From Herbaspirillum seropedicae (lineage in GTDB: Bacteria > Pseudomonadota > Gammaproteobacteria > Burkholderiales > Burkholderiaceae_D), in the NCBI RefSeq assembly GCF_001040945.1, contig NZ_CP011930.1, forward strand, positions 3,839,021 through 3,903,020: a stretch of 64,000 bases of DNA. Reading direction: 5' to 3'. Positions 26,173 to 34,592 of the stretch are shown one piece after another. Made by a program: the position numbers and the translations under genes. Under the pieces are notes generated by a model. It saw nothing but the letters and a program-made list of their open reading frames with translations, was not told the origin of the DNA and ran no database searches. Each line of letters starts with the position of its first letter. The stretch's first letter is position 1.

Positions 26173-28935
26173 ATGAATCTGAACCTGCTGAAAGAAACCT
26201 TTGTCAGCTTCATCCGCGCACGCGGTATGGATCGCCACTTCCGCCGCCTGGGCATGGACATGTTCCGCAGCGCCCCGGTCACCAAGGAAGTCCCGCAAAC
26301 CCTGGCCGAGCAGCTGAGCGACGCCTCCCGCAGCCACGTCCAGGACCTGCTGCAACGCCTGCATTCGCGCCCCGATGGCCTGACCGAATCGGAAGCCGAC
26401 GCCATCCGCGCACACAGCGGCCCCAACGAAGTCGAGCACGAGAAGCCGCTGACCTGGTACGTCCACCTGTGGCACTGCTACAAGAACCCCTTCAACCTGC
26501 TGCTGACCCTGCTGGCCGCCGTGTCCTTCTATACCGAGGACATGAAGGCCGCCATCGTCATCGGCACCATGGTGGTAGTTTCCACGCTGCTGCGCTTCGT
26601 CCAGGAAGCCCGCTCCAACACCGCCGCCGACAAGCTCAAGGCCATGGTCAGCAATACCGCGACCGTGATGCGCCATGACCAGGTCGAAGAGATCGCCGCC
26701 GAAGCCCAGCGCTACTTCGACGTCACCCTGCACCCCAAGGGCGCGCGCCGCGTCGAAGTGCCGATCCGTCAGTTGGTGCCGGGCGATATCGTGCTGCTCT
26801 CCGCTGGCGACATGATCCCCGCCGACCTGCGCCTGTTGGCGGCCAAGGACCTGTTCGTGAGCCAGGCCGCCATGACCGGCGAATCGCTGCCGGTAGAGAA
26901 ATTCGTCACCCCCAGCAACCTCAATACCAGCAGCCCACTGGAGTTGGACAACCTTTGCTTCATGGGCACCAACGTGGTCAGCGGCTCGGCCACGGGCGTG
27001 GTGCTGACCACCGGCAAGCGCACCTACTTCGGCGCCCTGGCCGAGCGCGTCACCGCCACCGACCGCACCCCGACCGCCTTCCAGGCCGGCGTGAACAAGG
27101 TCAGCTGGCTGCTGATCCGCTTCATGCTGGTGATGACGCCGGTGGTGTTCTTCATCAACGGTTTTACCAAGGGTGACTGGGTCGAGGCCTTCCTGTTCGG
27201 CCTCTCGGTGGCCGTCGGCCTGACACCCGAGATGCTGCCCATGATCGTCACCTCGACCCTGGCCAAGGGCGCAGTGGCGCTCTCGCGCAAGAAGGTGATC
27301 GTCAAGCGGCTGGACGCCATCCAGAACTTCGGCGCCATGGACGTGCTGTGCACCGACAAGACCGGCACGCTCACCCAGGACAAGATCTTCCTGGAGCGCC
27401 ATACCGACATCCACGGCGAGCCCGACGACGAAGTGCTGCAATACGCCTACCTCAACAGCTACTACCAGACCGGCCTGAAGAACCTGCTGGACGTGGCCGT
27501 GCTGGAACACGCCGAACTGCAGCGCGAGATGTCCATCGCCTCGGCCTATCGCAAGGTCGATGAAATCCCCTTCGACTTCCAGCGCCGCCGCATGTCGGTG
27601 GTAGTGTCCGAGCGCGAAGATCACCACGAACTGATCTGCAAGGGCGCAGTGGAAGAGATCGTCTCGGTCTGCTCGCGCGCCCGCGTCAATGGCGAAGTGG
27701 TGCCGATGACGCCGGCCCTGCTGGAAGAAATCCGCGCCACCACCGGCAGCCTCAACGCCGAAGGCCTGCGCGTGGTCGGCGTGGCCGCCAAGGACCTGCC
27801 GCCGACCAAGGAGGTCTATAGCCTGGCCGATGAATCGGATCTCGTGCTGATCGGTTACATCGCCTTCCTCGATCCTCCCAAGGAATCGACCGCCCCCGCC
27901 CTGGCCGCGCTGCGCGCACATGGCGTGAAGGTCAAGATCCTGACCGGCGACAACGAACTGGTCACCGCCAAGATCTGCCGCGAAGTCGGGCTGGAGGTCA
28001 AGGGCATGCTGCTGGGTTCCTACGTCGAGAAGATGAGCGACGCCGAACTGTCGGAAGCGGTGGAAACCGTGACCGTCTTCGCCAAGCTCTCGCCCGCCCA
28101 CAAGGAACGCATCGTGCGCGTGCTGCATGACCGTGGCCACGTGGTCGGCTTCATGGGCGACGGCATCAACGACGCCCCGGCCCTGCGCGCCGCCGACATC
28201 GGCATCTCGGTCGATACCGCCGTGGATATCGCCAAGGAAGCGGCCGACCTGATCCTGCTGGAGAAGAGCCTGATGGTGCTGGAAGAAGGTGTGCTGGAAG
28301 GCCGCAAGACCTTCGCCAACATGCTGAAATACATCAAGATGACGGCCAGCTCCAACTTCGGCAATGTCTTCTCGGTACTGATCGCCAGCGCCTTCCTGCC
28401 CTTCCTGCCGATGCTGCCCTTGCATCTGCTGGTGCAGAACCTGCTGTATGACGTCTCGCAGATCTCGATTCCCTTCGACAACGTCGACAAGGAATTCCTG
28501 GAAAAGCCGCAGCGCTGGGATGCCGGTGACATCGGCCGCTTCATGGTCTTCTTCGGACCGATCAGCTCGATCTTCGACATCACGACCTTTGCGCTGATGT
28601 GGTTCATCTTCGGCGCCAGTTCACCGGAACATCAAACCCTGTTCCAGTCCGGCTGGTTCATCGAAGGGCTGCTGTCGCAGACGCTGATCGTGCACATGAT
28701 CCGCACCCGCCGCATACCCTTCTTCCAGAGCCGCGCCTCGTGGCCGCTGATGGGGATGACGCTGATCATCATGGCCATCGGCATTGCGATCCCGATGACG
28801 CCGCTGGCGCATTACTTCAAGCTGGAGGCGCTGCCGCTGTCCTACTTCCCGTGGCTGGTAGGAATTCTGGTGGCGTATGCGGTGCTCATTCAGGGGATGA
28901 AGGGGTGGTATGCCAAGCGGTATGGGTGGCAGTGA
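26173..28935 (+). CDS. mgtA: magnesium-transporting P-type ATPase (P3B)
   Basis: This 920-residue inner-membrane pump imports Mg2+ down its gradient using ATP. Diagnostic motifs are the A-domain MTGESLPVEK, the MgtA-specific helix GLTPEMLPMIVTSTLAKGAV, the phosphorylation site D395KTGTLTQDKIFLE, the nucleotide-domain ILTGDNELVT and GDGINDAPALRAADIGISVD, plus about ten helices. E. coli MgtA has 898 residues, so length is normal. The SD is AAGAAAAGAAG before ATG 26173, just after a hairpin. It is transcribed from 25563 through a long leader and ends at a strong terminator. Confidence 0.95.
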   Translation: MNLNLLKETFVSFIRARGMDRHFRRLGMDMFRSAPVTKEVPQTLAEQLSDASRSHVQDLLQRLHSRPDGLTESEADAIRAHSGPNEVEHEKPLTWYVHLWHCYKNPFNLLLTLLAAVSFYTEDMKAAIVIGTMVVVSTLLRFVQEARSNTAADKLKAMVSNTATVMRHDQVEEIAAEAQRYFDVTLHPKGARRVEVPIRQLVPGDIVLLSAGDMIPADLRLLAAKDLFVSQAAMTGESLPVEKFVTPSNLNTSSPLELDNLCFMGTNVVSGSATGVVLTTGKRTYFGALAERVTATDRTPTAFQAGVNKVSWLLIRFMLVMTPVVFFINGFTKGDWVEAFLFGLSVAVGLTPEMLPMIVTSTLAKGAVALSRKKVIVKRLDAIQNFGAMDVLCTDKTGTLTQDKIFLERHTDIHGEPDDEVLQYAYLNSYYQTGLKNLLDVAVLEHAELQREMSIASAYRKVDEIPFDFQRRRMSVVVSEREDHHELICKGAVEEIVSVCSRARVNGEVVPMTPALLEEIRATTGSLNAEGLRVVGVAAKDLPPTKEVYSLADESDLVLIGYIAFLDPPKESTAPALAALRAHGVKVKILTGDNELVTAKICREVGLEVKGMLLGSYVEKMSDAELSEAVETVTVFAKLSPAHKERIVRVLHDRGHVVGFMGDGINDAPALRAADIGISVDTAVDIAKEAADLILLEKSLMVLEEGVLEGRKTFANMLKYIKMTASSNFGNVFSVLIASAFLPFLPMLPLHLLVQNLLYDVSQISIPFDNVDKEFLEKPQRWDAGDIGRFMVFFGPISSIFDITTFALMWFIFGASSPEHQTLFQSGWFIEGLLSQTLIVHMIRTRRIPFFQSRASWPLMGMTLIIMAIGIAIPMTPLAHYFKLEALPLSYFPWLVGILVAYAVLIQGMKGWYAKRYGWQ

Positions 28936-29002
28936 GCGTTAGCGTTAGCGTACAAGCCCCGCAAGTCAATCAGCTTGGTCAAGCTGATCAAGTAAGAAAT
29001 GA

Positions 29003-29034
29003 AAATGCCTGCTCTTGGGAGCAGGCATTTTTTT
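29003..29034 (+). terminator. terminator of mgtA
   Basis: A perfect 12-bp stem AAATGCCTGCTC (29003-29014) and GAGCAGGCATTT (29019-29030), tetraloop TTGG, is followed by further T to 29034. A smaller hairpin TCAGCTT/AAGCTGA (28970-28987) precedes it, along with a short tandem GTTAGC repeat right after the stop. Confidence 0.92.
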
Positions 29035-29109
29035 ACTTGTGCCATTCGTCGCGCGATCCTTGTGAGGCAGGAGCCGGACTGACTGCAACGCTATCCATTA
29101 AGTACGTTT

Positions 29110-29529
29110 CTATTCACCTTCAAAGGATCTATCGTAACCATCCAGTTGCAAAGCACGCGCCTTGGTCAGCTCCATCCAATACGAAGTTGCGGTCAGTTGA
29201 AATATCGTTCCCTGCTGTGCAGCGACGATTCTAGAGATGACCTCGCCATCGGCATCTCTGAATTTGATCCATGCTCTTTGAGAAGCGCGCAGGACTTCCT
29301 GCTGCGCAGCCGGTAGCCGGCTCATCAGATGCAGGTATGACTTATTCAATTCCTTATCCCACATCTGTCTCGCCTGATTCGTGGCCTCTCTCATGCCGAC
29401 GGTAGAAGAGTCCTTTTCGATAGCACGCTGGAGCCAGATATCAATTGGATGCGCTTTCTCTTGCGCAAAACTGGTCGCACACACTGAAAACAGAAGCAAG
29501 ATCGAAAACTTCTTCATCACTTCAAACAT
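29110..29529 (-). CDS. LprI-like (DUF1311) periplasmic protein
   Basis: This 139-residue protein has a signal peptide (KKFSILLLFSVCATSFAQE) and a helical domain of the lysozyme-inhibitor LprI N-terminal type (MREATNQARQMWDKELNKSYLHLMSRLPAAQQEVLRASQRAWIKFRDADGEVI ... QGTIFQLTATSYWMELTKARALQLDGY). The WIKFRDAE-like block is the family signature. ATG 29529 has AGGA 6 bases upstream; ATG 29517 (MKKF) is an alternative. Members may inhibit lysozyme or act as envelope accessory proteins. Base composition is lower in GC than neighbouring housekeeping genes, and a SUFU immunity-like gene is next upstream, which suggests an accessory spot. Confidence 0.78.
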   Translation of the reverse strand: MFEVMKKFSILLLFSVCATSFAQEKAHPIDIWLQRAIEKDSSTVGMREATNQARQMWDKELNKSYLHLMSRLPAAQQEVLRASQRAWIKFRDADGEVISRIVAAQQGTIFQLTATSYWMELTKARALQLDGYDRSFEGE

Positions 29530-29695
29530 ATCTATTCCTATCAATACGAGCGCAAATTTGGCCGCTCCACAAGGAACGCCGGAATGCCCTGAGTGGGGAA
29601 AGAAGCAGCCTGCACTTCGTCCATCAGGCTGGCACACACCGGATCGCCCGTCTCCCCTAACGGCGGCAGTATCCGCGCTCGATCAATCACGAACG

Positions 29696-30805
29696 TCATC
29701 CGATGGTGTTGACGACATTACCACTGGCGTCACGGATAAACGTCTTCTGCACAAGCCAGGAAACATTGGGCAGTTGAGCCAACTGATAGCTGCCCGCCCG
29801 CGCAAGCAGTGTGTGCGCGAAGTCTTGCGCGCACGCAGAGGTCATTGTGATCACCACACGTTGATCGTAGGTGGCCACCCCACACGTCTCTCCAGGCTCG
29901 AACTGAAGCCGCCAATCGCGTCCTGCCAGCGTAAAGGGTCTTCCGAAAGGAATCCGCAGCGGCAGCAGCTTGCACAGTTCACCTGCCTGGCGAGCGCCCA
30001 GGGTCACCTCAGTGAGAGGCGAACGCAGCAGGCGCCTGCGCTGCGCGATGCCCAAGACATCCGTGTACATGAATCCGCTACTGGAGCCGTCACGCTCCAT
30101 GCCCGCATTCACCTGGCTGGCCAACGCCGGATCATCCAGCAATGAGCCACGATCCAGGTCCGTAATCCACAATGGCATATGGGGCAGCAGCGCATCCAGG
30201 AGATCTTGCGGCGACCATTGTTTTGCTGCGTGCTCTTCTTCCAGGGTGAGGCCGACTACCTGGATAAATCGCAGGTGGCCATTGGGGGTGTCCAGCGCTG
30301 GCAGCTCCGGATCACTGGTCATCGCCATGGAGCAGATTCGGGTATCCGTGTCGAGTGCAATCGGACCGTTGGCGGACATCCATTGACCTGGCCTGAAGAC
30401 ATTACCCGTGCTGAAGACATAGCGCGCCAGATTCTGCAGCAACGAAAACACCCAGCTTGGTGGCTCTGTGCTTCCCGGGGCTGCCTGCAAGCGGAAAGTC
30501 AGCTCAAAGCCGTAGCCGCTCTCTTCCTGGTCCTCCTGCTCTTTATCGTATAGTTCCGAAAAACCATAGGTCACATAGTGCCAATGCGGCACCGGATGGG
30601 AACGGTAATAGACGCTGATGCCATCCAGGGGATCCGGCCCGCCTAGGCGATGCTTGATCAGCGTGCCCATGTGCAGGGGAACCTGGTCCCCATAGAGCGC
30701 TGCAAGACTGGCATCGATAGCCGACCAGCCCACGGCATCGACATCGACATCGACATCATCTTGCGAATTGGAAGAATTGAAAGAGTTAGTTTTCTGATCC
30801 GTCAC
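29696..30805 (-). CDS. bacterial SUFU (suppressor of fused) domain protein
   Basis: About 369 residues. The N-terminal half matches the SUFU domain (LYGDQVPLHMGTLIKHRLGGPDPLDGISVYYRSHPVPHWHYVTYGFSELYDKE ... GYGFELTFRL ... PPSWVFSLLQNLARYVFSTGNVFRPGQWM ... LRFIQVVGLT). Bacterial SUFU proteins are proposed immunity proteins of polymorphic and contact-dependent toxins. The C-terminal half (about 190 residues) is unassigned. Start is uncertain: GTG 30805 has GGAG 6 bases upstream, while ATG 30880 is in frame but lacks an SD and lies before an AT-rich promoter-like TATAAAAT. An Asp-Val-Asp repeat near the N-terminus comes from a GACATC hexamer array (about 30739-30760). No toxin is adjacent. Confidence 0.75.
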   Translation of the reverse strand: MTDQKTNSFNSSNSQDDVDVDVDAVGWSAIDASLAALYGDQVPLHMGTLIKHRLGGPDPLDGISVYYRSHPVPHWHYVTYGFSELYDKEQEDQEESGYGFELTFRLQAAPGSTEPPSWVFSLLQNLARYVFSTGNVFRPGQWMSANGPIALDTDTRICSMAMTSDPELPALDTPNGHLRFIQVVGLTLEEEHAAKQWSPQDLLDALLPHMPLWITDLDRGSLLDDPALASQVNAGMERDGSSSGFMYTDVLGIAQRRRLLRSPLTEVTLGARQAGELCKLLPLRIPFGRPFTLAGRDWRLQFEPGETCGVATYDQRVVITMTSACAQDFAHTLLARAGSYQLAQLPNVSWLVQKTFIRDASGNVVNTIG

Positions 30806-30943
30806 AGTCACTCCATTCGATTGCCGATCTGCAAAGATTTTATAGGGAGCGGTGAGCAAAACACCGCATAGCCACAGCATGGACAGGTAAACATAACTTC
30901 GGATCTCTCCAATCGTGCTAACGCAGGCCTCGGTTTCTACCCA

Positions 30944-31501
30944 TCACCCCAAAAGACGCTTCTGAAAACGTTTCATCGCATCAGCAAAAACATCGGTCTG
31001 ATCCAGAGCCCGGGCCAGCACCAGAGCCCCCTGAATCCCTCCCACAACTTCCTCGGCCAGCATCCTGGCTTCCTTCGGTTTGCGCCCCGTCCGCACCAGT
31101 GCGGACGCGAGCGCGTCGATCCAGGCGGTAAAGTAATCGCGGACCATCACGGCAAATCGATCGCGCTCGTTGCCCAGCGCGAATACACCCACCAGGCAAA
31201 CCCGCTGCCCGGAAAGGAAATAGCGGCTCACATCGTCGAACATGGCCTTGATCCCTGCCTCGGCGTCCTCATGCTCAGCGAGCGATTCAAACACATGCCG
31301 CCTGAACCACGCATCCACGTGGCCCAGCACGGCCTGCGCCATTTCCTCTTTGCCGCCAGGGAAAAAGTGATAGATGCTGCCCCGGCCAAGCTTGGTGCCT
31401 TCGCTGATGCGCGCCAGACTCGCACCCTCGAAACCATAGGTGCGAAATACCTCCGCCAGCAGGGGGATCACATCTTCCTTTTCCGCAATGACTCTAGCCA
31501 T
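30944..31501 (-). CDS. TetR-family repressor
   Basis: This 185-residue regulator has an N-terminal TetR HTH (VIPLLAEVFRTYGFEGASLARISEGTKLGRGSIYHFFPGGKEEMAQAVL) and a helical ligand domain with TetR_C-like segments (GVFALGNERDRFAVMVRDYFTAWIDALASAL, LAEEVVGGIQGALVLARAL). It lies 9 bases after the DUF1348 gene and is transcribed from the same promoter at 32036-32064, which carries a palindrome likely to be its operator. Autoregulation together with the DUF1348 gene is inferred. The inducer is unknown. Confidence 0.88.
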   Translation of the reverse strand: MARVIAEKEDVIPLLAEVFRTYGFEGASLARISEGTKLGRGSIYHFFPGGKEEMAQAVLGHVDAWFRRHVFESLAEHEDAEAGIKAMFDDVSRYFLSGQRVCLVGVFALGNERDRFAVMVRDYFTAWIDALASALVRTGRKPKEARMLAEEVVGGIQGALVLARALDQTDVFADAMKRFQKRLLG

Positions 31502-31510
31502 TCCTCTTCC

Positions 31511-31981
31511 TTAGATACCGAAATCGCTCAACCCCGGATGATCGGCTGGGCGTGGGCCGCTATTGTCCCACAGGAATTTGCGTTCTTCCGGCTTGATCGG
31601 ATGCTCGTTGATGCAGGCGTGACGGTGGTGCATCAGGCCCTGCTCGTCGAATTCCCAGTTCTCGTTGCCATAGGCGCGGTACCACTGGCCGGAATCATCA
31701 TGGTACTCGTAGGCGAAACGCACGGCGATGCGCGCGCCGTCAAAGGCCCACAGCTCCTTGACCAGGCGGTAATCCAGCTCGCGCGTCCATTTGCGCTTGA
31801 GCAAGGCGGTGATGGCTTCGCGGCCCTGGGCGAACTCGGCGCGATTGCGCCACCAGCTGTCTTCGGTATAGGCCAGCGCGACTTTTTCGGCATCGCGGGT
31901 ATTCCAGCCATTCTCGGCAAGACGGACTTTTTCGATGGCGGTTTCACGTGTGAACGGCGGAAGTGGCGGACGGATCGACAT
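31511..31981 (-). CDS. DUF1348 / NTF2-like (SnoaL-type) protein
   Basis: This 156-residue cone-shaped fold protein has the DUF1348 core: [120 protein letters not shown]. The reaction is unknown; it is usually paired with a TetR regulator, as here. ATG 31981 starts [10 protein letters not shown]; an upstream ATG at 32014 sits in the operator region. The pair is a common small stress-response or detoxification unit. Confidence 0.88.
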   Translation of the reverse strand: MSIRPPLPPFTRETAIEKVRLAENGWNTRDAEKVALAYTEDSWWRNRAEFAQGREAITALLKRKWTRELDYRLVKELWAFDGARIAVRFAYEYHDDSGQWYRAYGNENWEFDEQGLMHHRHACINEHPIKPEERKFLWDNSGPRPADHPGLSDFGI

Positions 31982-32016
31982 GGTTTTTCTCCTTGAATGT
32001 ACTGAACAACACACAA

Positions 32017-32064
32017 TGTACTGTTCGGTACAGACAATATAGACCGGTCACCTTGGCTTGGCAA
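32017..32064 (-). promoter_or_regulatory. promoter and TetR operator of the DUF1348-tetR operon
   Basis: On the minus strand TTGCCA (32059-32064), 17 bp, TATATT (32036-32041) forms the promoter. Overlapping the expected start is the palindrome TGTAC-TGTTCG-GTACA (32017-32032), and a second half-site-like copy AATGTACTG recurs 19 bp downstream (31996-32004 against 32015-32023). Confidence 0.6.
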
Positions 32065-32153
32065 GCTATTTATGGAGACATGTCCTATCCGCAACACTCG
32101 TCGGGAGGGCTGGTCGGGGCTGCAACAGCGAGGGATAGAGCTGGCTCCAATGC

Positions 32154-32181
32154 AAAAAGCCCGCTCCAGGGAGCAGGCTTT
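32154..32181 (-). terminator. orphan terminator-like hairpin
   Basis: AAAGCC-C-GCTC (32156-32166) pairs with GAGC-A-GGCTTT (32171-32181) with one mismatch and a CAGG loop; the minus strand continues in five T. No minus-strand gene ends here, so it may be a relic or may insulate the TetR promoter from upstream transcription. Confidence 0.45.
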
Positions 32182-32335
32182 CAAGGGGAAGATCTATACA
32201 AGGGATGGATAGGAACTGGTCAACGCGACCTGCGGACCAAGCGAAACCAGGACGGTGGAGAACCTTACGGTTTGCTATCGGTCTTTGGAAAGTCAAGCAT
32301 GCCATTGCTTTCCTCTCTTTGATCAGGAGCCGCCG

Positions 32336-32800
32336 ATGTCCACCCTCAATGTCGTTCCCGACAGCCCTGCCGCTACGCCGTACTTGGCCAAGGCGCGCTA
32401 TCTCATCGTGGCGGGATGGGTGCTGTTCATGATCTCGCTGGGTCTGCCTTTGCAGAACAATGATCTGGGATACGTGGCCTTGCTCTATTCATTCGTCTTT
32501 CTGACGTCCATCGTCGAGCGACCGGACCCGCAACTGATCTGGATGGGCAGTTACGCGCTGGTCAACACCGGCCTGATCGCCTCCCTCTTCATGACCAGGA
32601 AGGGACGCCTGATCAGCCATCCGGGATGCTCCCTCTTCTTCGCGCTGGCGGCCCTGGACACCTTCTTCGCCCCGCTATTCGCCAAGGAATTCAGCCAGTA
32701 CCCGGCATTCTGGTGCTGGTCCGCTTCGGCGATCCTGGTCGCTGCGGGAATGAATCTGGCCCGTCTGCGCCAGCAGGATCATCTGGGCGCGCGCCACTAG
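32336..32800 (+). CDS. small multipass membrane protein of unknown function
   Basis: This 154-residue protein has four predicted helices (YLIVAGWVLFMISLGLPLQ, GYVALLYSFVFLTSIV, WMGSYALVNTGLIASLFM, and the pair CSLFFALAALDTFFAPLF / CWSASAILVAAGMNLA). ATG 32336 has an AGGAG SD; a longer in-frame start at 32255 lacks one. I do not recognise the family. It stands alone between the TetR promoter and the chemosensory-type operon, converging on the latter. Confidence 0.65.
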   Translation: MSTLNVVPDSPAATPYLAKARYLIVAGWVLFMISLGLPLQNNDLGYVALLYSFVFLTSIVERPDPQLIWMGSYALVNTGLIASLFMTRKGRLISHPGCSLFFALAALDTFFAPLFAKEFSQYPAFWCWSASAILVAAGMNLARLRQQDHLGARH

Positions 32801-32841
32801 GTCTGGCGCTTGCATGGGCGGCGATGTCAGGCGAGGGCCGG

Positions 32842-33960
32842 CTAGCGCCGTGGCAACCTCACCGTCACCATCGTCTGCAACTGATCGTCAGAGCTCATGC
32901 TGATACTGCCGCCATGCGCCTTGACGATCTGCTGCGCAATGAACAGCCCCAGTCCCAGCCCTTCCTTGCGGCCAGCCTCGCGCTCGCCGCCACGGAAGGG
33001 ATCGAAGATCACCGGCAACAGATCCGCCGGAATCACGCCCCGGTTGGCGATGACCATCACGACCTCATGCTCGCTGCGGCCATCGATGCCGATGCAGATC
33101 GGATGCCCCGGCTCGCCGTGTTGCAAGGCATTGCCCAGCAGGTTGGCGGCAACCTGGGCCAGGCGGTCGCCGTCCCAGTAGCCGTTGTCGTCACCTTCGA
33201 TGCGGCGCTCGATGACGCTGCCGGGATAGGTGGCCTGGTATTCCTGCACGACCCGTTCGGTGATCTCGCCCAGGCAGGCGCTGGCGCGCGCCAGCGGAAT
33301 GCCACCGGCCAGGCGGGCGCGGGCCAGGTCGAGCATGTTCTCGATCAGCTTGGCCATGCGCTTGCCGCCATTGAGGATCTGTTGCGAGGCTTTCTGCGCC
33401 ACTTCTTCCTTGTAGGTCCGCTGCAGCAGCGTGGCGGCCATCATCACGGCGCTTAAAGGGTTGCGCAGGTCGTGGCCGAGGATGGCGACGAACATTTCGT
33501 TCAGGCGCAGTGTCTCGGTGCGTTCGCGCAACTCCAGCGCCAGTTGCTGCTTCTGGCGATACAGCTGGAAGAAGACCTCGGCCTTGTTGCGCAGGATGTG
33601 CGGCTCGATGGGCTTGTAGAGGAAATCCACCGCCCCGCTCTCGTAGCCCTTGAACAGGCGGCGCTCGTCGCGCACGCCGGCGGTGACGAAGATCAGGGGC
33701 ACGTTGCGGGTGCGCTCGCTGCCACGGATCAGCTCGGCCAGTTCGAAGCCGTCCATGTCGGGCATCTGCACATCGATGAAGGCCAGCGCCACCTCGTGCA
33801 CCAGCAACAGTTCCAGCGCTTCCAGGCCCGAGCGGGCCAGCAGCAGTTCGACATCGTCGCGTTGCAGCAGCGCCGACAGGGCCAGCAAATTTTCGTCGAG
33901 ATCATCGACCAGCAGGAATTTCACCCGTGGCAGGTCTCTGTCCTTATGTTGTTCTGTCAC
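32842..33960 (-). CDS. response regulator-histidine kinase hybrid (REC-HisKA-HATPase)
   Basis: This 372-residue cytoplasmic protein has an N-terminal receiver (about 12-130; Asp in FIDVQMPDMDG) and then a kinase core with H-box GHDLRNPLS and ATP-site blocks NLLGNALQHG, VIFDPFRGG and GLGLGLFIAQQIV. It lacks membrane segments, so it takes its input from phosphotransfer to the receiver. It is the last gene of a four-gene operon and overlaps cheB by 4 bases; input from the large hybrid kinase upstream is likely. Output could be back-transfer or another regulator elsewhere. Confidence 0.88.
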   Translation of the reverse strand: MTEQHKDRDLPRVKFLLVDDLDENLLALSALLQRDDVELLLARSGLEALELLLVHEVALAFIDVQMPDMDGFELAELIRGSERTRNVPLIFVTAGVRDERRLFKGYESGAVDFLYKPIEPHILRNKAEVFFQLYRQKQQLALELRERTETLRLNEMFVAILGHDLRNPLSAVMMAATLLQRTYKEEVAQKASQQILNGGKRMAKLIENMLDLARARLAGGIPLARASACLGEITERVVQEYQATYPGSVIERRIEGDDNGYWDGDRLAQVAANLLGNALQHGEPGHPICIGIDGRSEHEVVMVIANRGVIPADLLPVIFDPFRGGEREAGRKEGLGLGLFIAQQIVKAHGGSISMSSDDQLQTMVTVRLPRR

Positions 33961-34592
33961 CTGCGTTCCTTTTCTTGGGCAAGCCCGCTTGCGCCCAGGG
34001 TGCGCAGCAGATCGGCGATCTGCTGCAGCGTGAGCACGTAATCGATGTTTCCCATGGCCAGCGCCTGCGCCGGCATGTACGGCACCTGCGCCTGCTGCGG
34101 ACTCTGCACCACCGTCACGCCACCGGCGCGGGCGATGGCCTGCATGCCGGCTGCACCGTCATGGTTGCCGCCGGTGAGCAGGATGCCCAGCAGGCGCGGT
34201 CCATAGACATCGGCAGCGGACTCGAACAGCACATCGATGGCCGGTCGCGAGTAGTTGACCAGTTCGTCATTGGACATGGCCAGGATGGGTCCGTCCTCGC
34301 TGCGGTCGACCAGCAGATGATAGTCGGGCGGCGCGAAATGGATCACCCCGGCCTGGGCCGGCTCCTTGTCCTGGGCTTCCACCACCGGTTGGCGGCAACG
34401 GTCGGCAAAGATCTGCGCCAGGAGGCTGGGCCGCTCGCGCGGCAGATGCAGCACCACCATGGTCGCCACTGCGGCGCCACGCCGCAGCGCCGGCAGGATC
34501 TCCGACAAGGCTTCCACGCCGCCTGCCGAGGCGCCGATGACGATGGCCTCGATGGGGCGCGCAGCCAGCTCGGGCAGGGGCAGCTCGCTCAC
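33957..34592 (-). CDS. CheB-type protein-glutamate methylesterase, receiver-less
   Basis: This 211-residue protein is only the catalytic methylesterase domain: IVIGASAGGVEAL with the nucleophile Ser22, VVLHLP with catalytic His, ILLTGGNHDGAAGM with catalytic Asp. No receiver domain precedes it, unlike classic CheB. It overlaps the CheR-like gene by 4 bases. Such CheB/CheR pairs beside multi-receiver kinases occur outside chemotaxis clusters and are thought to methylate sensory proteins, possibly the CHASE3 kinase itself; that target is an inference. Confidence 0.9.
   Translation of the reverse strand: MSELPLPELAARPIEAIVIGASAGGVEALSEILPALRRGAAVATMVVLHLPRERPSLLAQIFADRCRQPVVEAQDKEPAQAGVIHFAPPDYHLLVDRSEDGPILAMSNDELVNYSRPAIDVLFESAADVYGPRLLGILLTGGNHDGAAGMQAIARAGGVTVVQSPQQAQVPYMPAQALAMGNIDYVLTLQQIADLLRTLGASGLAQEKERR

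Noticed and set aside
26014..28425. 800-codon minus-strand frame opposite mgtA
   Set aside because: Same codon-bias artefact; the Gly/His/Gln-rich product has no family resemblance while mgtA has all P-type ATPase motifs.
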